Notes: generated by a model not told the origin, from the sequence alone. A stretch of 64,000 nt of DNA from JBKBKC01 sp046294265 (GCA_046294265.1 JBKBKC010000008.1:124001-188000); one strand, 5' to 3'. Numbered from the stretch's first letter, positions 1 to 9,656 are shown. Made by a program: numbers and translations.

Positions 1-20
1 GCCCTCAGGACAGCTCCATC

Positions 21-1304
21 ATGCCGGTCGTCGTCGATCATCCACAGCGGTTCAATACGGTCAACGAACTGCATGCGCGGCCCTTTCCGGCGCTGGAGGC
101 GCCGTGCCACGCGGTCTATGTGGCCTTCAAGGAGCCGGTGGAGGCTGCGAACCGCGACCGGGGGCGCGATGCGGCGCATCTGGCAGCACTTCTGGGCCAT
201 TACAGCGCGCCGCTGCCGCCCGAGGGGGCCACGCATTTTGCAGCCCCCATCGGCAAGCATGACCTGAAATGGGAAAGCCATACCGAGTTCGTTACCTATT
301 CCGCCTTTGGGCGCGGGGTGTCGGCGCGGCCCTTCGATCCGGCCGAGGCAGAGGTGTTTCCGGAGGACTGGGTGGCCGATGCGCCGGGCAAGCGGCTGGT
401 GTCGCTGCTGATCCGGGTGGAGGTGATGCCCGCCGACGAGGCGCAGGTGATGGCGCGGCTGGAGGAGTGGTTCGTGCCCGAGAGCCTTGCGGCCGCGCGG
501 GTTGTCGAGGGTGCGGCGGTCGTCGCGGGCGATTTCCGCATCGATCCGGCGGGGCACATGAGGTTCGCGGTGTTCGTGAAGCCGGGCACGGGGGCGCGGC
601 GGATCGGGCGGATCGTCCAGCGGATCTGCGAGATCGAGACCTATCGGGCGATGTCGATGCTGGGGCTGATGCGGTCGCGGCACCTGTCGGGGCGGCTGAA
701 TGCGCTGGACCCGCGGCTGTCGGCGCTGGTGTCGGGGCTGGACAGCGCGGAACCTTCGCCCGAGGCGGCGTTGCACAACCTCCTGACGATCTCGGCCGAG
801 CTGGAGAGCCTGGCGGTGCAGTTCCAGTTCCGCTTCGGCGCGACGGGGGCCTATGAGGCCATCGTGAACGACCGTATCCGGGTGCTGCGCGAGACTCCGA
901 TCGAGGGGCGGCAGAGCTTTGCCGAGTTCATGCGCCGCCGCTATGACCCTGCCATGCGGACGGTGAAATCAACGGAAGGACGGCTCAAGGCGCTGGGGGA
1001 GCGGGCGCAGCGGGCGGCGGAATTGCTGCGCACGCGGGTCGATGTGGAACGGTCGGCACAGAACCAGAAGCTGCTGGAAAGCATGGACCGGCGGGCGGAC
1101 ACCCAGTTGCGGCTGCAGCGCACGGTCGAGGGGCTTTCGGTGGTGGCGATCAGCTATTACGCCGTGAGCCTCGCGGCCTATGTTGTGGCCCCCCTCGCGG
1201 AGCCTCTGGGCGTGTCCAAGGGCGTTGTCACGGCGGCCCTCGTGCCGCTGGTCATGCTGGCCGTATGGTTCCTTGTGCGGCGGGTGCGCGACCACTTGCA
1301 GTAA
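21..1304 (+). CDS. DUF3422 family membrane protein
   Basis: A 427-residue protein of the DUF3422 family, whose function is unknown. The N-terminal HARPF motif (residues 18-22) and the long, mostly soluble N-terminal body are typical. Two hydrophobic segments lie at the C-terminus (about residues 375-395 and 400-420), ending in a basic RRVRDH tail, so it is probably anchored in the inner membrane with the bulk in the cytoplasm. The region before the membrane segments (about 290-365) is charged and likely helical. The ATG at 21 gives the family start. Its 3' end overlaps the end of the convergent sulfur transporter gene by 53 bases. Confidence 0.85.
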   Translation: MPVVVDHPQRFNTVNELHARPFPALEAPCHAVYVAFKEPVEAANRDRGRDAAHLAALLGHYSAPLPPEGATHFAAPIGKHDLKWESHTEFVTYSAFGRGVSARPFDPAEAEVFPEDWVADAPGKRLVSLLIRVEVMPADEAQVMARLEEWFVPESLAAARVVEGAAVVAGDFRIDPAGHMRFAVFVKPGTGARRIGRIVQRICEIETYRAMSMLGLMRSRHLSGRLNALDPRLSALVSGLDSAEPSPEAALHNLLTISAELESLAVQFQFRFGATGAYEAIVNDRIRVLRETPIEGRQSFAEFMRRRYDPAMRTVKSTEGRLKALGERAQRAAELLRTRVDVERSAQNQKLLESMDRRADTQLRLQRTVEGLSVVAISYYAVSLAAYVVAPLAEPLGVSKGVVTAALVPLVMLAVWFLVRRVRDHLQ

Positions 1305-2307
1305 GCGCACGGTCGGTTGCGATGGCCCCCGCGACGATGGCGGCAAGGGTCAGGAGCGCCGCGACCGAGAGCGTGGGCAGGCCCGAGAGGCCCGCGCCCA
1401 GCGTGCAGCCGCCCGCCAGCACGCTGCCCAGCCCCATCAGGGCACCGCCCAGGCCATAGCGGCCCGTTTCGCGCGGGGCAGAGAAGCTCTGCCAGCGGAA
1501 GGCGCCTGCGCCAAGCGCCGCCAGAAGCGCGCCGATGAGCGTGCCCGCGACGAGGCCCGTGCCAAAAGCCGGGGCGACGGCGGAGGAGGCAATGACCCAG
1601 AACAGCGTATCCGCCGCAGGTTGGGTGAAGTTCAGCGCCTCCATCGGGATCGGGTCGAAGTCATCGGCGAGGATCAGCCCGGTGCCGACCCAGGCCGCGG
1701 GCACGAGGAGGCCGATGGCCAGTCCCGCCGCGATCTGCACCGGCGACAGGCGGCCGCGCAGCGCGAGCCACAGCGCCACGCCCGCAAGCACCAGTGCGGC
1801 AAGCGCGCCGCCGGGCAGGGTGGAACCGTCTCCCAGCGGCAGGGTAACCGAGGCGAGCGTGACGCGCAGCGGGGACAGAACGCCCTTCATCGCGGCATGG
1901 GCCACGATGGCAAAGACGATCAGCACCATCACGGCGCGCAGGTTGCCCGTGCCCGCCAGCACCGCCAGGCGGGAGGCGCAGCCACGCGTCAGCACCATCC
2001 CCGCCCCAAACATAGCCCCCCCCATGAGAACCGCGAGGATTGGCAGGTCTGTCGACAACAGGCGATGCCCGTCGAAGGTGATCCAGCCCAAGGCGACGGC
2101 ACCCCGGGTGCCGAGGATCGCCGTCGCCAGCGCCAGCATCCAAAGCCCGAGTGCGGGTGCCCGCTCTGCCACCGGACCCACCAGCCCGCGCCGCAGGCAA
2201 AAGCCCGAGCGTTCGGCCAGCGCCCCGAAGGCAAGGCCGAGCACGAGGCCCAGGATGACCGAGGCGCTGCGGGGGGTGAGGGTTTCAAACCCGAGTTCAG
2301 CGAACAT
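1252..2307 (-). CDS. YeeE/YedE family sulfur (thiosulfate-type) transporter
   Basis: Polytopic membrane protein of 351 residues with the two-repeat YeeE/YedE (sulf_transp) fold; characterised relatives take up thiosulfate. Cysteine motifs typical of the family are visible: SGFCLRRG near the N-terminus, TRGCASR in the middle and AGGCTLGAG near the C-terminus. Conserved cysteines are used to pass the sulfur substrate through the pore in the studied homologue. I chose the ATG at 2307 because GGAG lies 9 bases upstream; an in-frame ATG at 2322 is possible. The upstream 200 bases carry two small dyads (GGAA-N5-TTCC at 2325-2337 and ATCC-N3-GGAT at 2340-2350) that could be regulatory. The substrate in this organism is inferred only from the family. 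Confidence 0.85.
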   Translation of the reverse strand: MFAELGFETLTPRSASVILGLVLGLAFGALAERSGFCLRRGLVGPVAERAPALGLWMLALATAILGTRGAVALGWITFDGHRLLSTDLPILAVLMGGAMFGAGMVLTRGCASRLAVLAGTGNLRAVMVLIVFAIVAHAAMKGVLSPLRVTLASVTLPLGDGSTLPGGALAALVLAGVALWLALRGRLSPVQIAAGLAIGLLVPAAWVGTGLILADDFDPIPMEALNFTQPAADTLFWVIASSAVAPAFGTGLVAGTLIGALLAALGAGAFRWQSFSAPRETGRYGLGGALMGLGSVLAGGCTLGAGLSGLPTLSVAALLTLAAIVAGAIATDRALTASGRAPAAQGTIRPA

Positions 2308-2510
2308 GACGCACTGCTCCATCTGGAATGCTGTTCCGCATCCAATGGATTTCGGGCGCGTGCAAGTGGGGCGTGGCCCTGCGAAATCCGATAGCCAGGA
2401 CAGTCGTTCCGCGCTTGCGGGTTGGCGTGCAACGCCGTTCCAACCACCGCGCGGGGGCGGGAGGCTGTCGCGCGGCTGGGGCGCGCGGGCGGGTGGATGT
2501 CCTTATTTCG

Positions 2511-3431
2511 TCAGCGGCCCCGGATGCGCGGGTCCAGCGCGTCACGCAGCCCGTCGCCCATGTAGTTGACGCTGAGCACCAGCGCCGACAGCACCAGCGC
2601 GGGCCAGAGCACACGCTCGGGCGAAAGGTTGATGTAGGGCATCCCGTCGTTCAGGAGCCGCCCCCAGGTGGGAAAGTCGGGCGGGAACCCGAGGCCCAGG
2701 AACGACAGCGCGCTTTCGGTGATCACCGCATTTGCCACGCCCAGGGTGGCCGAGACCATGATGGGCGACAGCACGTTCGGCAGGATGTGGCGGGTGATCA
2801 TGCGGCCGGAGGGCGTGCCGATGGATTTTGAGGCCAGCACGAACTCCCGCTCCTTGATGGCCAGCACGTCGCCGCGCACGATGCGCGCGGTGTTCATCCA
2901 GGAGGTGATGGCGATGGCCGCCACGATCAGGATGAAGATGCCGGTCTCGGGGCCGAAGGACATCACCAGCCGCTCGCGATAGAGCAGCACCATCAGCAGC
3001 AGGAGCGGCAGGAGCGGAAGCGCGAGGAACAGGTCGGTCAGGCGCATCAGCGGATTGTCCAGCCGCCGGAAATATCCCGCCAGCACGCCAACCAGCGTGC
3101 CCAGAAAGATCGACAGGGCCATCGCCGCCAGCCCCACGAAGATGGTGATCTGCCCCCCCTTCATCAGGCGTGCCAGCATGTCGCGGCCCAGCTGGTCGGT
3201 GCCGAGAGGATGCGCGAGCGAAGGGCCCTGTTCGCGCATGCGGATGTTGATGTATTTCGGATCCAGCGTCCAGATCAGCGGCCCGAGGAACACCGCCGCG
3301 ATCAGGAACACAAAGACGAAGGTGCCAACCAGCGCGCCCCTGTGGGTGATGTATTGATCCCAGACGTCCCGCCACTGGCTGCGCGGCTTTTCGATGGCGG
3401 CGACGGGGGCTGTGGCAGGGGCGTCAGTCAT
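2511..3431 (-). CDS. Peptide ABC transporter permease, OppC/DppC type
   Basis: Inner-membrane permease (306 aa) with the OppC-type N-terminal extension, about six membrane segments and the EAA loop near SIGTPSGRMITRHILPNV that contacts the ATPases. It pairs with the OppB-type permease encoded just upstream. The ATG at 3431 overlaps the oppB-type stop by 8 bases (ATGACTGA), indicating translational coupling; the longer reading to 3449 would run deeper into oppB. Last gene of a five-gene operon (ATPase, ATPase, binding protein, permease, permease). A peptide or opine-like substrate is inferred from the family and neighbours. Confidence 0.92.
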   Translation of the reverse strand: MTDAPATAPVAAIEKPRSQWRDVWDQYITHRGALVGTFVFVFLIAAVFLGPLIWTLDPKYINIRMREQGPSLAHPLGTDQLGRDMLARLMKGGQITIFVGLAAMALSIFLGTLVGVLAGYFRRLDNPLMRLTDLFLALPLLPLLLLMVLLYRERLVMSFGPETGIFILIVAAIAITSWMNTARIVRGDVLAIKEREFVLASKSIGTPSGRMITRHILPNVLSPIMVSATLGVANAVITESALSFLGLGFPPDFPTWGRLLNDGMPYINLSPERVLWPALVLSALVLSVNYMGDGLRDALDPRIRGR

Positions 3432-4446
3432 ACCGGATCCTCGGGTCAAGGACGCCGTAGGCCACGTCCGCGATGAGGTTGAAAAGGACGATCAGGAAGG
3501 CGAAGATGAAGCTGATGGTGAGCACCATCGGCGCGTCGTTGCTTTGAATCGACAGCAGCAGTTGCTGGCCGAGGCCGTTCACCTTGAACACGTTTTCGGT
3601 AATGATGGCCCCGGTGAACACGCTGGGCACCCCCAGCGCGATGACCGTCACGACGGGGATCATGGAGTTCCTGAGGACGTGCTTGAGGATCACGACGCGC
3701 TCGGTCAGTCCCTTGGCCCGCGCGGTGCGCACATAGTCCTGGCCCAGATTGTCCAGCATCGAGGCGCGCATGTAGCGGCTGATCTGCGCCGCGTTGTAAA
3801 GCGCCAGCACGAACACCGGCATTGCCATCTGCCGCACCTGTTTGCCGAAGCTTTCCAGGTCCGTCACCTTCAGCGTGGTGTCATAGATCGACGGGAACCA
3901 GAACCAGCTGTCGCGCGGCATCCAGACCGAGAACACCACGATCAGCAGGACGCCGGTCACGAAGGTCGGCACCGAAAAGCCCACCATCGACACAAACGTG
4001 CCAGCCTGATCGAACCAGGAATATTGCTTGTAGGCCGAGATCACGCCGATCGGCAGCGCGATCAGCACGCCCACCAGATAGCCCATCCCCACCACGAGGA
4101 GGGTCTGCGGCATGCGTTCGCCGATGGTGTCGAACACTGGCGCGCGGGTGCCGTAGCTGATGATGCGCTGCGCGCCGTTGGCCAGATTGGTGCCGAATGT
4201 CCGGTCGATCCAGTAGGACGGCTCGGTGACGAACAGGTTGTTCAGCCACAGCGCATAGCGCACATACCACGGCTCGCCCAGGCCCAGGGCCAGCCGGATC
4301 TTTTCGCGCACGTCAGGGGGGATGGTCAGCGGCATGTCCCCGACCGGGTCGCCAGGGGCCAGTTCCAGCAGCATGAAGATCACGAAGCTGATGAACAGCA
4401 GCGTCGGGATCGCCATCAGCACGCGGCGCAGGATGAAGGTCAGCAT
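3424..4446 (-). CDS. Peptide ABC transporter permease, OppB/DppB type
   Basis: 340-residue permease starting MLTFILRRVLMAIPTLLFIS, the classic OppB/DppB first helix. Includes the large periplasmic loop after helix 1 and the EAA loop RAKGLTERVVILKHVLRNSM. It forms the membrane pore with the OppC-type partner, which overlaps it by 8 bases. It follows the binding protein gene by 68 bases that carry a strong GC stem-loop, an arrangement that often leaves the binding protein mRNA more abundant than the permease mRNA. Confidence 0.93.
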   Translation of the reverse strand: MLTFILRRVLMAIPTLLFISFVIFMLLELAPGDPVGDMPLTIPPDVREKIRLALGLGEPWYVRYALWLNNLFVTEPSYWIDRTFGTNLANGAQRIISYGTRAPVFDTIGERMPQTLLVVGMGYLVGVLIALPIGVISAYKQYSWFDQAGTFVSMVGFSVPTFVTGVLLIVVFSVWMPRDSWFWFPSIYDTTLKVTDLESFGKQVRQMAMPVFVLALYNAAQISRYMRASMLDNLGQDYVRTARAKGLTERVVILKHVLRNSMIPVVTVIALGVPSVFTGAIITENVFKVNGLGQQLLLSIQSNDAPMVLTISFIFAFLIVLFNLIADVAYGVLDPRIRYD

Positions 4447-4479
4447 GTCCGGGGTTGCCTCTTGGGCTGGCGGGGTGAA

Positions 4480-4502
4480 GGGGGGGCGGGTGTTGCCCCC
4501 CC
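4480..4502 (-). terminator. GC stem-loop between binding protein and permease genes
   Basis: Perfect 8-bp stem (GGGGGGGC / GCCCCCCC) with a 7-base loop, directly after the binding protein stop. No T-run follows, so it is more likely an mRNA-stabilising or partial-termination structure inside the operon than a full terminator. Confidence 0.55.
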
Positions 4503-4514
4503 TTCTGGTTCAGG

Positions 4515-6215
4515 TCACTTCACGCGATGCCAGTCGGCCACGTTCCACAACTCGCTGTCCCAGGTGTTCAGGATCACGCCGCCCAGGCTGTTGGAATGGG
4601 CCGACACGCGGCCGCGATCCACCAGTGGCACGATCACATAGCTGTCCTTGGTCAGCATCTCGTTCAGCCGGATCGCGATTTCGGCGCGCTTTTCCAACTC
4701 GCCGGTGCGACCCAGTTCCTCGACCAGCGCATCATAGGCCGGGTCGCAGAAGCGGTTGATGTTCTCGCCCTGCCACTGGGTCGACGGTTTGGGTTCGGCG
4801 CCGCACTTGTAGCCCGCCAGATAGGACTCGGGGTCGGTGCCGTCGAAGTTGTTGGCATACATCTCCACGTCGGCATAGAACTTGCCGAAGGTGTCGGGGC
4901 TGCCCGGGTCGGAGCCGAAGAACACCGAGGCCGAGACGTTCTTCAGCTCGACCTCGACGCCCAGTTCTTCCCACCACTGCTTGATCAGCGCCTGGAAATC
5001 CTGCCGCACGGCGTTGGTCGAGGTCTGATAGAGGATCGACAGTTTCTTGCCGTCCTTCTGGCGCACGTTGCCGGGGCCCATGGTCCAGCCCGCCTCGTCC
5101 AGCAGGGCCTTTGCCCCTTCAAGATCCTGCGCAATGCAGTCCGTGTTGGGCGAGGCATAGATCGCCGGTGCGGGAACCAGGTTGCAGGTAGGACGACCCG
5201 CACGGCCATAGCCGACCTCGACCAGAAGTTCGCGGTCGATGGCCATCGACAGGGCCTTGCGCACGCGCATGTCGGTCAGGAACGGATGCGGATGCGCGAT
5301 GGTGGACCGCTCGCCCTCGGGAAGGCTGGGAGAGGGGTCGGTCAGGTTCATCTCGATCCGCTCGACAAGCGTGCCAAAGCCCACGACCGTTTGGCCCTTG
5401 CCCGCCGCCACCATGCTCTCGATCACCGACGGGGCAAGCTGCAGGTTCCAGGCATAGTCGAATTCGCCGGTTTCCAGCACGGCGCGGCCCGCACCTTCGG
5501 CATCGCCGCCACCCTTGAAGGTCATCGTGGCAAAGCGGGGCTTGGCCGGATCGCGGTAGTTGGGGTTTGCTTCCAGCTGGATCACGTCATTGGTGCGGAA
5601 TTCCACCACCTTGAAAGGTCCGGTGCCGATCGGGTTGAAGTTGGCCTCGGTGCATTCCGGCGCCTTGGTGCCCAGGCAATCGGCGAATTGCGCGGCCTGG
5701 ATGATGGGCGACTGGCCGCCGACCAGCGGGCCATAGGGGTTGGGCTTGGCTTCGTTGAAGGTGATCTTGATGGTCTGGTCATCGACCGCCTCGACCGTCT
5801 TCACGCCCTCGAATTTCGACAGCTGCGCGCAGCCGCCCTCGGGATGCGTGCAGTATTGCCAGGTGAACACGGCATCGGCCGCCGTCACGGGGCTACCGTC
5901 CGACCAGACCAGCCCGGATTTCAGTTTCCACGTGATCGTGGTCAGGTCTTCGGAGACGCCGCCATTGGCCAGCGTCGGGATATCCTCGGCCAGATAGGGC
6001 ACGAGCGTTCCGGTGCTGTCGTAGCGCGCAAGCGGCTCGATGATGATCGACGCGCTTTCGACCTCTTTCGTGCCGCCCGACAGGAACGGGTTCAGCGTTG
6101 ACGGGGCCTGCCAGTAGATGATGCTGACATGGCCATCCGCGCCACGCTCTGCCATCGCCGCGGGGGCGAGGGCAAAGGCGGCCGCGGCGCCCAGTAGGGC
6201 GGTTTTGAGTTTCAT
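4515..6215 (-). CDS. Peptide ABC transporter substrate-binding protein (SBP_bac_5)
   Basis: 566-residue periplasmic binding protein of the Opp/Dpp family 5. A clear Sec signal peptide (MKLKTALLGAAAAFALAPAAMA, cleavage after residue 22) is followed by the typical family 5 layout: domain I (IIEPLARYDSTGTLVPYLAE), domain II around the ligand cleft, and the late segment with DGTDPESYLAGY. The ATG overlaps the stop of the upstream ATPase gene by four bases (ATGA). Being third in the operon, behind both ATPases, is less common than the binding-protein-first order. The ligand cannot be read from the sequence; the peptidase genes across the divergent promoter suggest peptides or N-acyl amino acids. 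Confidence 0.93.
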   Translation of the reverse strand: MKLKTALLGAAAAFALAPAAMAERGADGHVSIIYWQAPSTLNPFLSGGTKEVESASIIIEPLARYDSTGTLVPYLAEDIPTLANGGVSEDLTTITWKLKSGLVWSDGSPVTAADAVFTWQYCTHPEGGCAQLSKFEGVKTVEAVDDQTIKITFNEAKPNPYGPLVGGQSPIIQAAQFADCLGTKAPECTEANFNPIGTGPFKVVEFRTNDVIQLEANPNYRDPAKPRFATMTFKGGGDAEGAGRAVLETGEFDYAWNLQLAPSVIESMVAAGKGQTVVGFGTLVERIEMNLTDPSPSLPEGERSTIAHPHPFLTDMRVRKALSMAIDRELLVEVGYGRAGRPTCNLVPAPAIYASPNTDCIAQDLEGAKALLDEAGWTMGPGNVRQKDGKKLSILYQTSTNAVRQDFQALIKQWWEELGVEVELKNVSASVFFGSDPGSPDTFGKFYADVEMYANNFDGTDPESYLAGYKCGAEPKPSTQWQGENINRFCDPAYDALVEELGRTGELEKRAEIAIRLNEMLTKDSYVIVPLVDRGRVSAHSNSLGGVILNTWDSELWNVADWHRVK

Positions 6216-7255
6216 GCGGGTTCTCCTTGTTGGATGGGCTCTGTTGCCTCGGTTCGGCCGGTTGGCCCGGCGCTCTGGGATGGCGTGAAAAGGTGGCAGG
6301 CGACCCGGCGACCGGGCTCCACCTCGACAAGATCGGGTTTCACCTCGCGGCAGACCGGCATCACCTCCGGGCAGCGGGTGCAGAAGTTGCAGCCCTTCGG
6401 CGGGTTCGATGGCGAGGGCACGTCGCCCTTGAGGATGATGCGCTGGCGGGACTTTTCGCGTGTAGGGTCGGGTTCGGGCACCGCCGAAAGCAGTGCGCGT
6501 GCGTAGGGGTGCAGCGGGCGGGCATAAAGGTCATCGCGGGGCGACAGTTCGGCGATCCGGCCCAGATACATCACCGCCACGCGGTCGGCGATGTGGCGCA
6601 CCATGCTGAGGTCATGGCTGATGAAAAGATAGGTCAGCCCCAGCTTTTCCTGCAAATCCTCCAGCAGGTTCACCACCTGCGCCTGGATCGACACATCCAG
6701 CGCCGCGATGGGTTCGTCGCAGACGATGAACTTGGGGTTCAGCGCCAGCGCGCGCGCGATCCCGATCCGCTGGCGCTGCCCGCCCGAAAAGGCATGGGGA
6801 TAGCGGTTGGCGAAGGTGCGGCTGAGGCCCACGGCATCCATCAACTCCAGCACCCGTTCCAGCTTTTTCGCGCGGCTCCAGTCGGTGTGTTCGTCCAGCG
6901 GCTCGCCGATGATGCCCGCGACCGTCATGCGGGGGTTCAGGCTGGCCTGCGGATCCTGGAACACCATCTGCATCTGGGGACGCGCCTTGCGAAGCGCAGT
7001 CGCATCAAGCTTTGCGATGTCCTGCCCGCCGATATGCACCGACCCGGAGGTAAGTTCATACAGACGCAGGATCGCCCGGCCCACGGTGGATTTGCCACAG
7101 CCGCTTTCGCCCACAAGGCCAAGGGTCTCCCCGGCCTTGATGTCAAAGCTGATGCCGTCCACCGCCTTCACATCGCCGGTATGGCGGCGGAACAGGCCCG
7201 TGTGGATGGGGAAATACATCCGCAGGTCCTGCACCTGCACCAGCGGGTCAGGCAT
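6212..7255 (-). CDS. Peptide ABC transporter ATP-binding protein, OppF/DppF type
   Basis: 347-residue ATPase. Walker A GESGCGKS (about residues 49-56), signature FSGGQRQRIGIARAL, Walker B FIVCDEPIAALDVSIQ and the switch histidine in SHDLSMVRHIADRV are intact. The C-terminal oligopeptide-transporter domain has the cysteine cluster CNFCTRCPEVMPVC seen in Dpp/Opp ATPases. The ATG at 7255 overlaps the OppD-type stop by 8 bases, and its own stop overlaps the binding protein ATG. It acts as a heterodimer with the OppD-type subunit to energise import. Confidence 0.93.
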   Translation of the reverse strand: MPDPLVQVQDLRMYFPIHTGLFRRHTGDVKAVDGISFDIKAGETLGLVGESGCGKSTVGRAILRLYELTSGSVHIGGQDIAKLDATALRKARPQMQMVFQDPQASLNPRMTVAGIIGEPLDEHTDWSRAKKLERVLELMDAVGLSRTFANRYPHAFSGGQRQRIGIARALALNPKFIVCDEPIAALDVSIQAQVVNLLEDLQEKLGLTYLFISHDLSMVRHIADRVAVMYLGRIAELSPRDDLYARPLHPYARALLSAVPEPDPTREKSRQRIILKGDVPSPSNPPKGCNFCTRCPEVMPVCREVKPDLVEVEPGRRVACHLFTPSQSAGPTGRTEATEPIQQGEPA

Positions 7256-8264
7256 GCGCCACCTCCTGCACCACATCGACATGGCAGGCGATGTCATGGC
7301 CCTGGCCCACCGGGGCCTGATCGACCGCGCGCCGGGCGGGATTGACCCGGTCACAGACGTCGATCCTGTGCGGGCAGCGCGCGCGGAAAGGGCAGGCGAC
7401 GGGGGCGCCGGTCATCATCGCGGGCTGACCCTGGATCACCTTCAGCCGCGCCTCGCGCGCGCCGGTCAGCGACGGGATCGTCTGCAACAGCGCGCGGGTA
7501 TAGGGGTGGCGCGGATCGGCGAACAGTTGGTCCACCGGCCCCTGTTCCACCACTTGCCCGCCATACATCACCATCACCCGGTCGGCGATGCCCGCGATCA
7601 CGCCAAGGTCATGGGTGATCCAGACGATGGCCATTCCCAGCTTCTGTCGCAGGTCGCGCACCAGTTCGAGGATCTGCGCCTGGATCGTCACATCAAGCGC
7701 GGTCGTCGGCTCATCGGCGATCAGCACCTCGGGGTCGCAGGCGAGTGCGATGGCGATCATCACCCGCTGGCGCATCCCACCCGAGAACTGGTGCGGATAG
7801 TCGTCCAGACGGCGGCGCGCATCGGGGATGCCCACCAGTTCCAGTAGCTCTACCGCCCGCGCCTCGGCGGCCCGCTTGTCAAGCCCCAGATGGGTTCGCA
7901 GCGGTTCCGTCACCTGGTTGCCCACGGTGAACACCGGGTTTAGGCTGGTCATCGGGTCCTGGAACACGAAACCCACGCGCCGCCCGCGCACGGCGCGCAG
8001 CTCCTCCGCCGTCATCCGCAGCACATCGATGCCGGCCAGCAGCACCTCGCCGGCGCGCACCTCGGCGGGAGGCGAGGGCAGAAGGCCCAGCAGCGACATC
8101 ATGGTGACCGACTTGCCCGACCCGCTTTCGCCGACAACGCCCAGCAATTCACCGGAAGCCAGGTGAAAGCTCACGTCGTTCACGGCATGAACCTCACCCG
8201 ATCGGGTGCGGAACACCGTCTTCAAGCCCCGGACATCAAGGACGGGCGCAGCCCTGTCGGGCAT
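7248..8264 (-). CDS. Peptide ABC transporter ATP-binding protein, OppD/DppD type
   Basis: 338-residue ATPase, first gene of the operon. Walker A GESGSGKS (about 45-52), signature FSGGMRQRVMIAIAL and Walker B VLIADEPTTALDVTIQ are present, followed by the C-terminal Opp domain with CPFRARCPHRIDVC. The ATG at 8264 has GGAG six bases upstream; a GTG at 8276 is in frame but less likely. The 231-base divergent gap to the next operon should hold the promoters of both. Confidence 0.93.
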   Translation of the reverse strand: MPDRAAPVLDVRGLKTVFRTRSGEVHAVNDVSFHLASGELLGVVGESGSGKSVTMMSLLGLLPSPPAEVRAGEVLLAGIDVLRMTAEELRAVRGRRVGFVFQDPMTSLNPVFTVGNQVTEPLRTHLGLDKRAAEARAVELLELVGIPDARRRLDDYPHQFSGGMRQRVMIAIALACDPEVLIADEPTTALDVTIQAQILELVRDLRQKLGMAIVWITHDLGVIAGIADRVMVMYGGQVVEQGPVDQLFADPRHPYTRALLQTIPSLTGAREARLKVIQGQPAMMTGAPVACPFRARCPHRIDVCDRVNPARRAVDQAPVGQGHDIACHVDVVQEVAHA

Positions 8265-8495
8265 CAAGCACTCCACATGCTATTGTTTTTCTTTGTTTTT
8301 ATGTGGCCCGCGCGAGCGGACCCCGTTGGTCACGCAAGTGTTAGACATTTTTTCAGCCCTCGCAACATCCTTTCGCAGGCATGTGCCCGTTTCCCCGGCG
8401 TCGCGCCGCGAATGCCCGGAATACAGGCATCCCCGCCCGGGGTTGACGGGGGTCACAGGGCGGGTCAGCCTGCCCCGACCCTGCCGGAGACCGAC
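8265..8495. promoter_or_regulatory. Divergent promoter region, peptide transporter / peptidase operon
   Basis: This 231-base gap separates the five-gene transporter operon (-) from the three-gene catabolic operon (+). It contains an AT-rich stretch unusual for this genome at about 8281-8303 (TTTTTCTTTGTTTTTA) and a GC-rich part before the plus-strand gene. I could not pick a convincing -35/-10 pair on either strand, and no adjacent regulator gene is present. Confidence 0.5.
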
Positions 8496-9656
8496 ATGCC
8501 CCACCGCCTGACCCCGCGCGACCTGATCGACCGGCTGGTGGCCTTTCCCACGGTCAGCCGCGACAGCAACCTGCCGTTGGTGGACTGGGTTGAGGACTAT
8601 CTGGACGGCCACGGCATCTGCGCGCACCGTGTGTGGAACGAGGACCGGACCAAGGCCGCCCTTTACGCCCATGTCGGGCCGGAAGAGACGGGCGGCGTGA
8701 TCCTGTCGGGCCATACCGACGTGGTGCCGGTGGACGGGCAGGCCTGGACCTCGGACCCCTGGGTGGTGACCGAACGGGACGGGCGGCTTTACGGGCGCGG
8801 CACCTGCGACATGAAGGGGTTCGATGCGCTGGCGATCTGGGCGCTGGTCGAGGCGCGGGCGGCAGGTGTGCGCCGTCCATTGCAGCTGGCGCTCAGCTAT
8901 GACGAAGAGGTCGGCTGCATCGGCGCCCCCCCGATGATCGCCGCCATGGCGGCCCACCTGCCGCGCGCCAGTGCCGTGATCGTGGGTGAACCCAGCCGCA
9001 TGAAGGCGGTGACGGGGCACAAGGGCGGGTCGGGCTTCAAGGTGCATGTGCGGGGGCACGAGGTGCATTCCTCGCTGCTGCCGCAGGGGATTAGCGCCAT
9101 CATGGAGGCCGCGCGCCTGATCATGTGGGCGAATGACACCAACACGATCCTGCAGGCCGCGCCGCGTGAAGGGGTGGCCGCGCTGTTCGATCCTCCGTTC
9201 ACCACCCTGCACACCGGGATGATCGAGGGCGGCACCGCCCACAACATCACCGCTGGCGACTGCCGGTTCAGTTTCGAATTCCGCGTGGTGCCGGGCGAGA
9301 GCAAGGACGGCTGGGAAACGCGGTTCCGCGCCGAATGCGCGCGGGTGGAGGCCGCGATGCGCGCCGTCCATCCCGCCTGCGCCGTGACGGTTGAGCGGTA
9401 TTTCACCCTGCCGCCGCTGGAACCGGAAACCGACGGCGCGGCAGAAACCCTCGTGCGCCGCCTGACCGGCGACAACGCCCGCCATGTGGTCAGCTACGGC
9501 ACCGAGGCGGGGCAGTTCCAGGCCGAGGGTTATTCCGCCGTGGTCTGCGGGCCGGGCGACATCGCGCAGGCCCATCAGGCCGACGAGTATATCGAGGTCG
9601 CCGAGTTCCAGGCGGGGCAGGGCTTCATGCGGCGGCTTCTGGCCGAACTGGCATGA
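8496..9656 (+). CDS. argE: M20 metallopeptidase, acetylornithine deacetylase (ArgE) type
   Basis: A 386-residue M20 family zinc hydrolase resembling ArgE, which removes the acetyl group from N-acetylornithine. Seen motifs: SGHTDVVPVD with the first metal ligands (about residues 73-82), RGTCDMKGF with the bridging aspartate, the catalytic and metal glutamates in YDEEVGC, and a late HQADEY that supplies the last ligand. The dimerisation domain sits in the middle. The ATG at 8496 was chosen because homology begins at MPHRLTPRDLIDRL; the open frame extends upstream without family sequence. Its setting beside a peptide transporter, with no arginine biosynthesis gene nearby, suggests a catabolic N-acyl amino acid deacylase rather than the biosynthetic enzyme. 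Confidence 0.85.
   Translation: MPHRLTPRDLIDRLVAFPTVSRDSNLPLVDWVEDYLDGHGICAHRVWNEDRTKAALYAHVGPEETGGVILSGHTDVVPVDGQAWTSDPWVVTERDGRLYGRGTCDMKGFDALAIWALVEARAAGVRRPLQLALSYDEEVGCIGAPPMIAAMAAHLPRASAVIVGEPSRMKAVTGHKGGSGFKVHVRGHEVHSSLLPQGISAIMEAARLIMWANDTNTILQAAPREGVAALFDPPFTTLHTGMIEGGTAHNITAGDCRFSFEFRVVPGESKDGWETRFRAECARVEAAMRAVHPACAVTVERYFTLPPLEPETDGAAETLVRRLTGDNARHVVSYGTEAGQFQAEGYSAVVCGPGDIAQAHQADEYIEVAEFQAGQGFMRRLLAELA

Noticed and set aside
2325..2350. Two short dyads upstream of the YeeE/YedE gene
   Set aside because: Arms of four bases are too short to stand as operators without a known regulator; mentioned only in the gene entry.
8163..8495. N-terminal extension of the ArgE-type gene
   Set aside because: The frame is open but lacks family similarity and crosses the divergent promoter region; the ATG at 8496 fits the family start.
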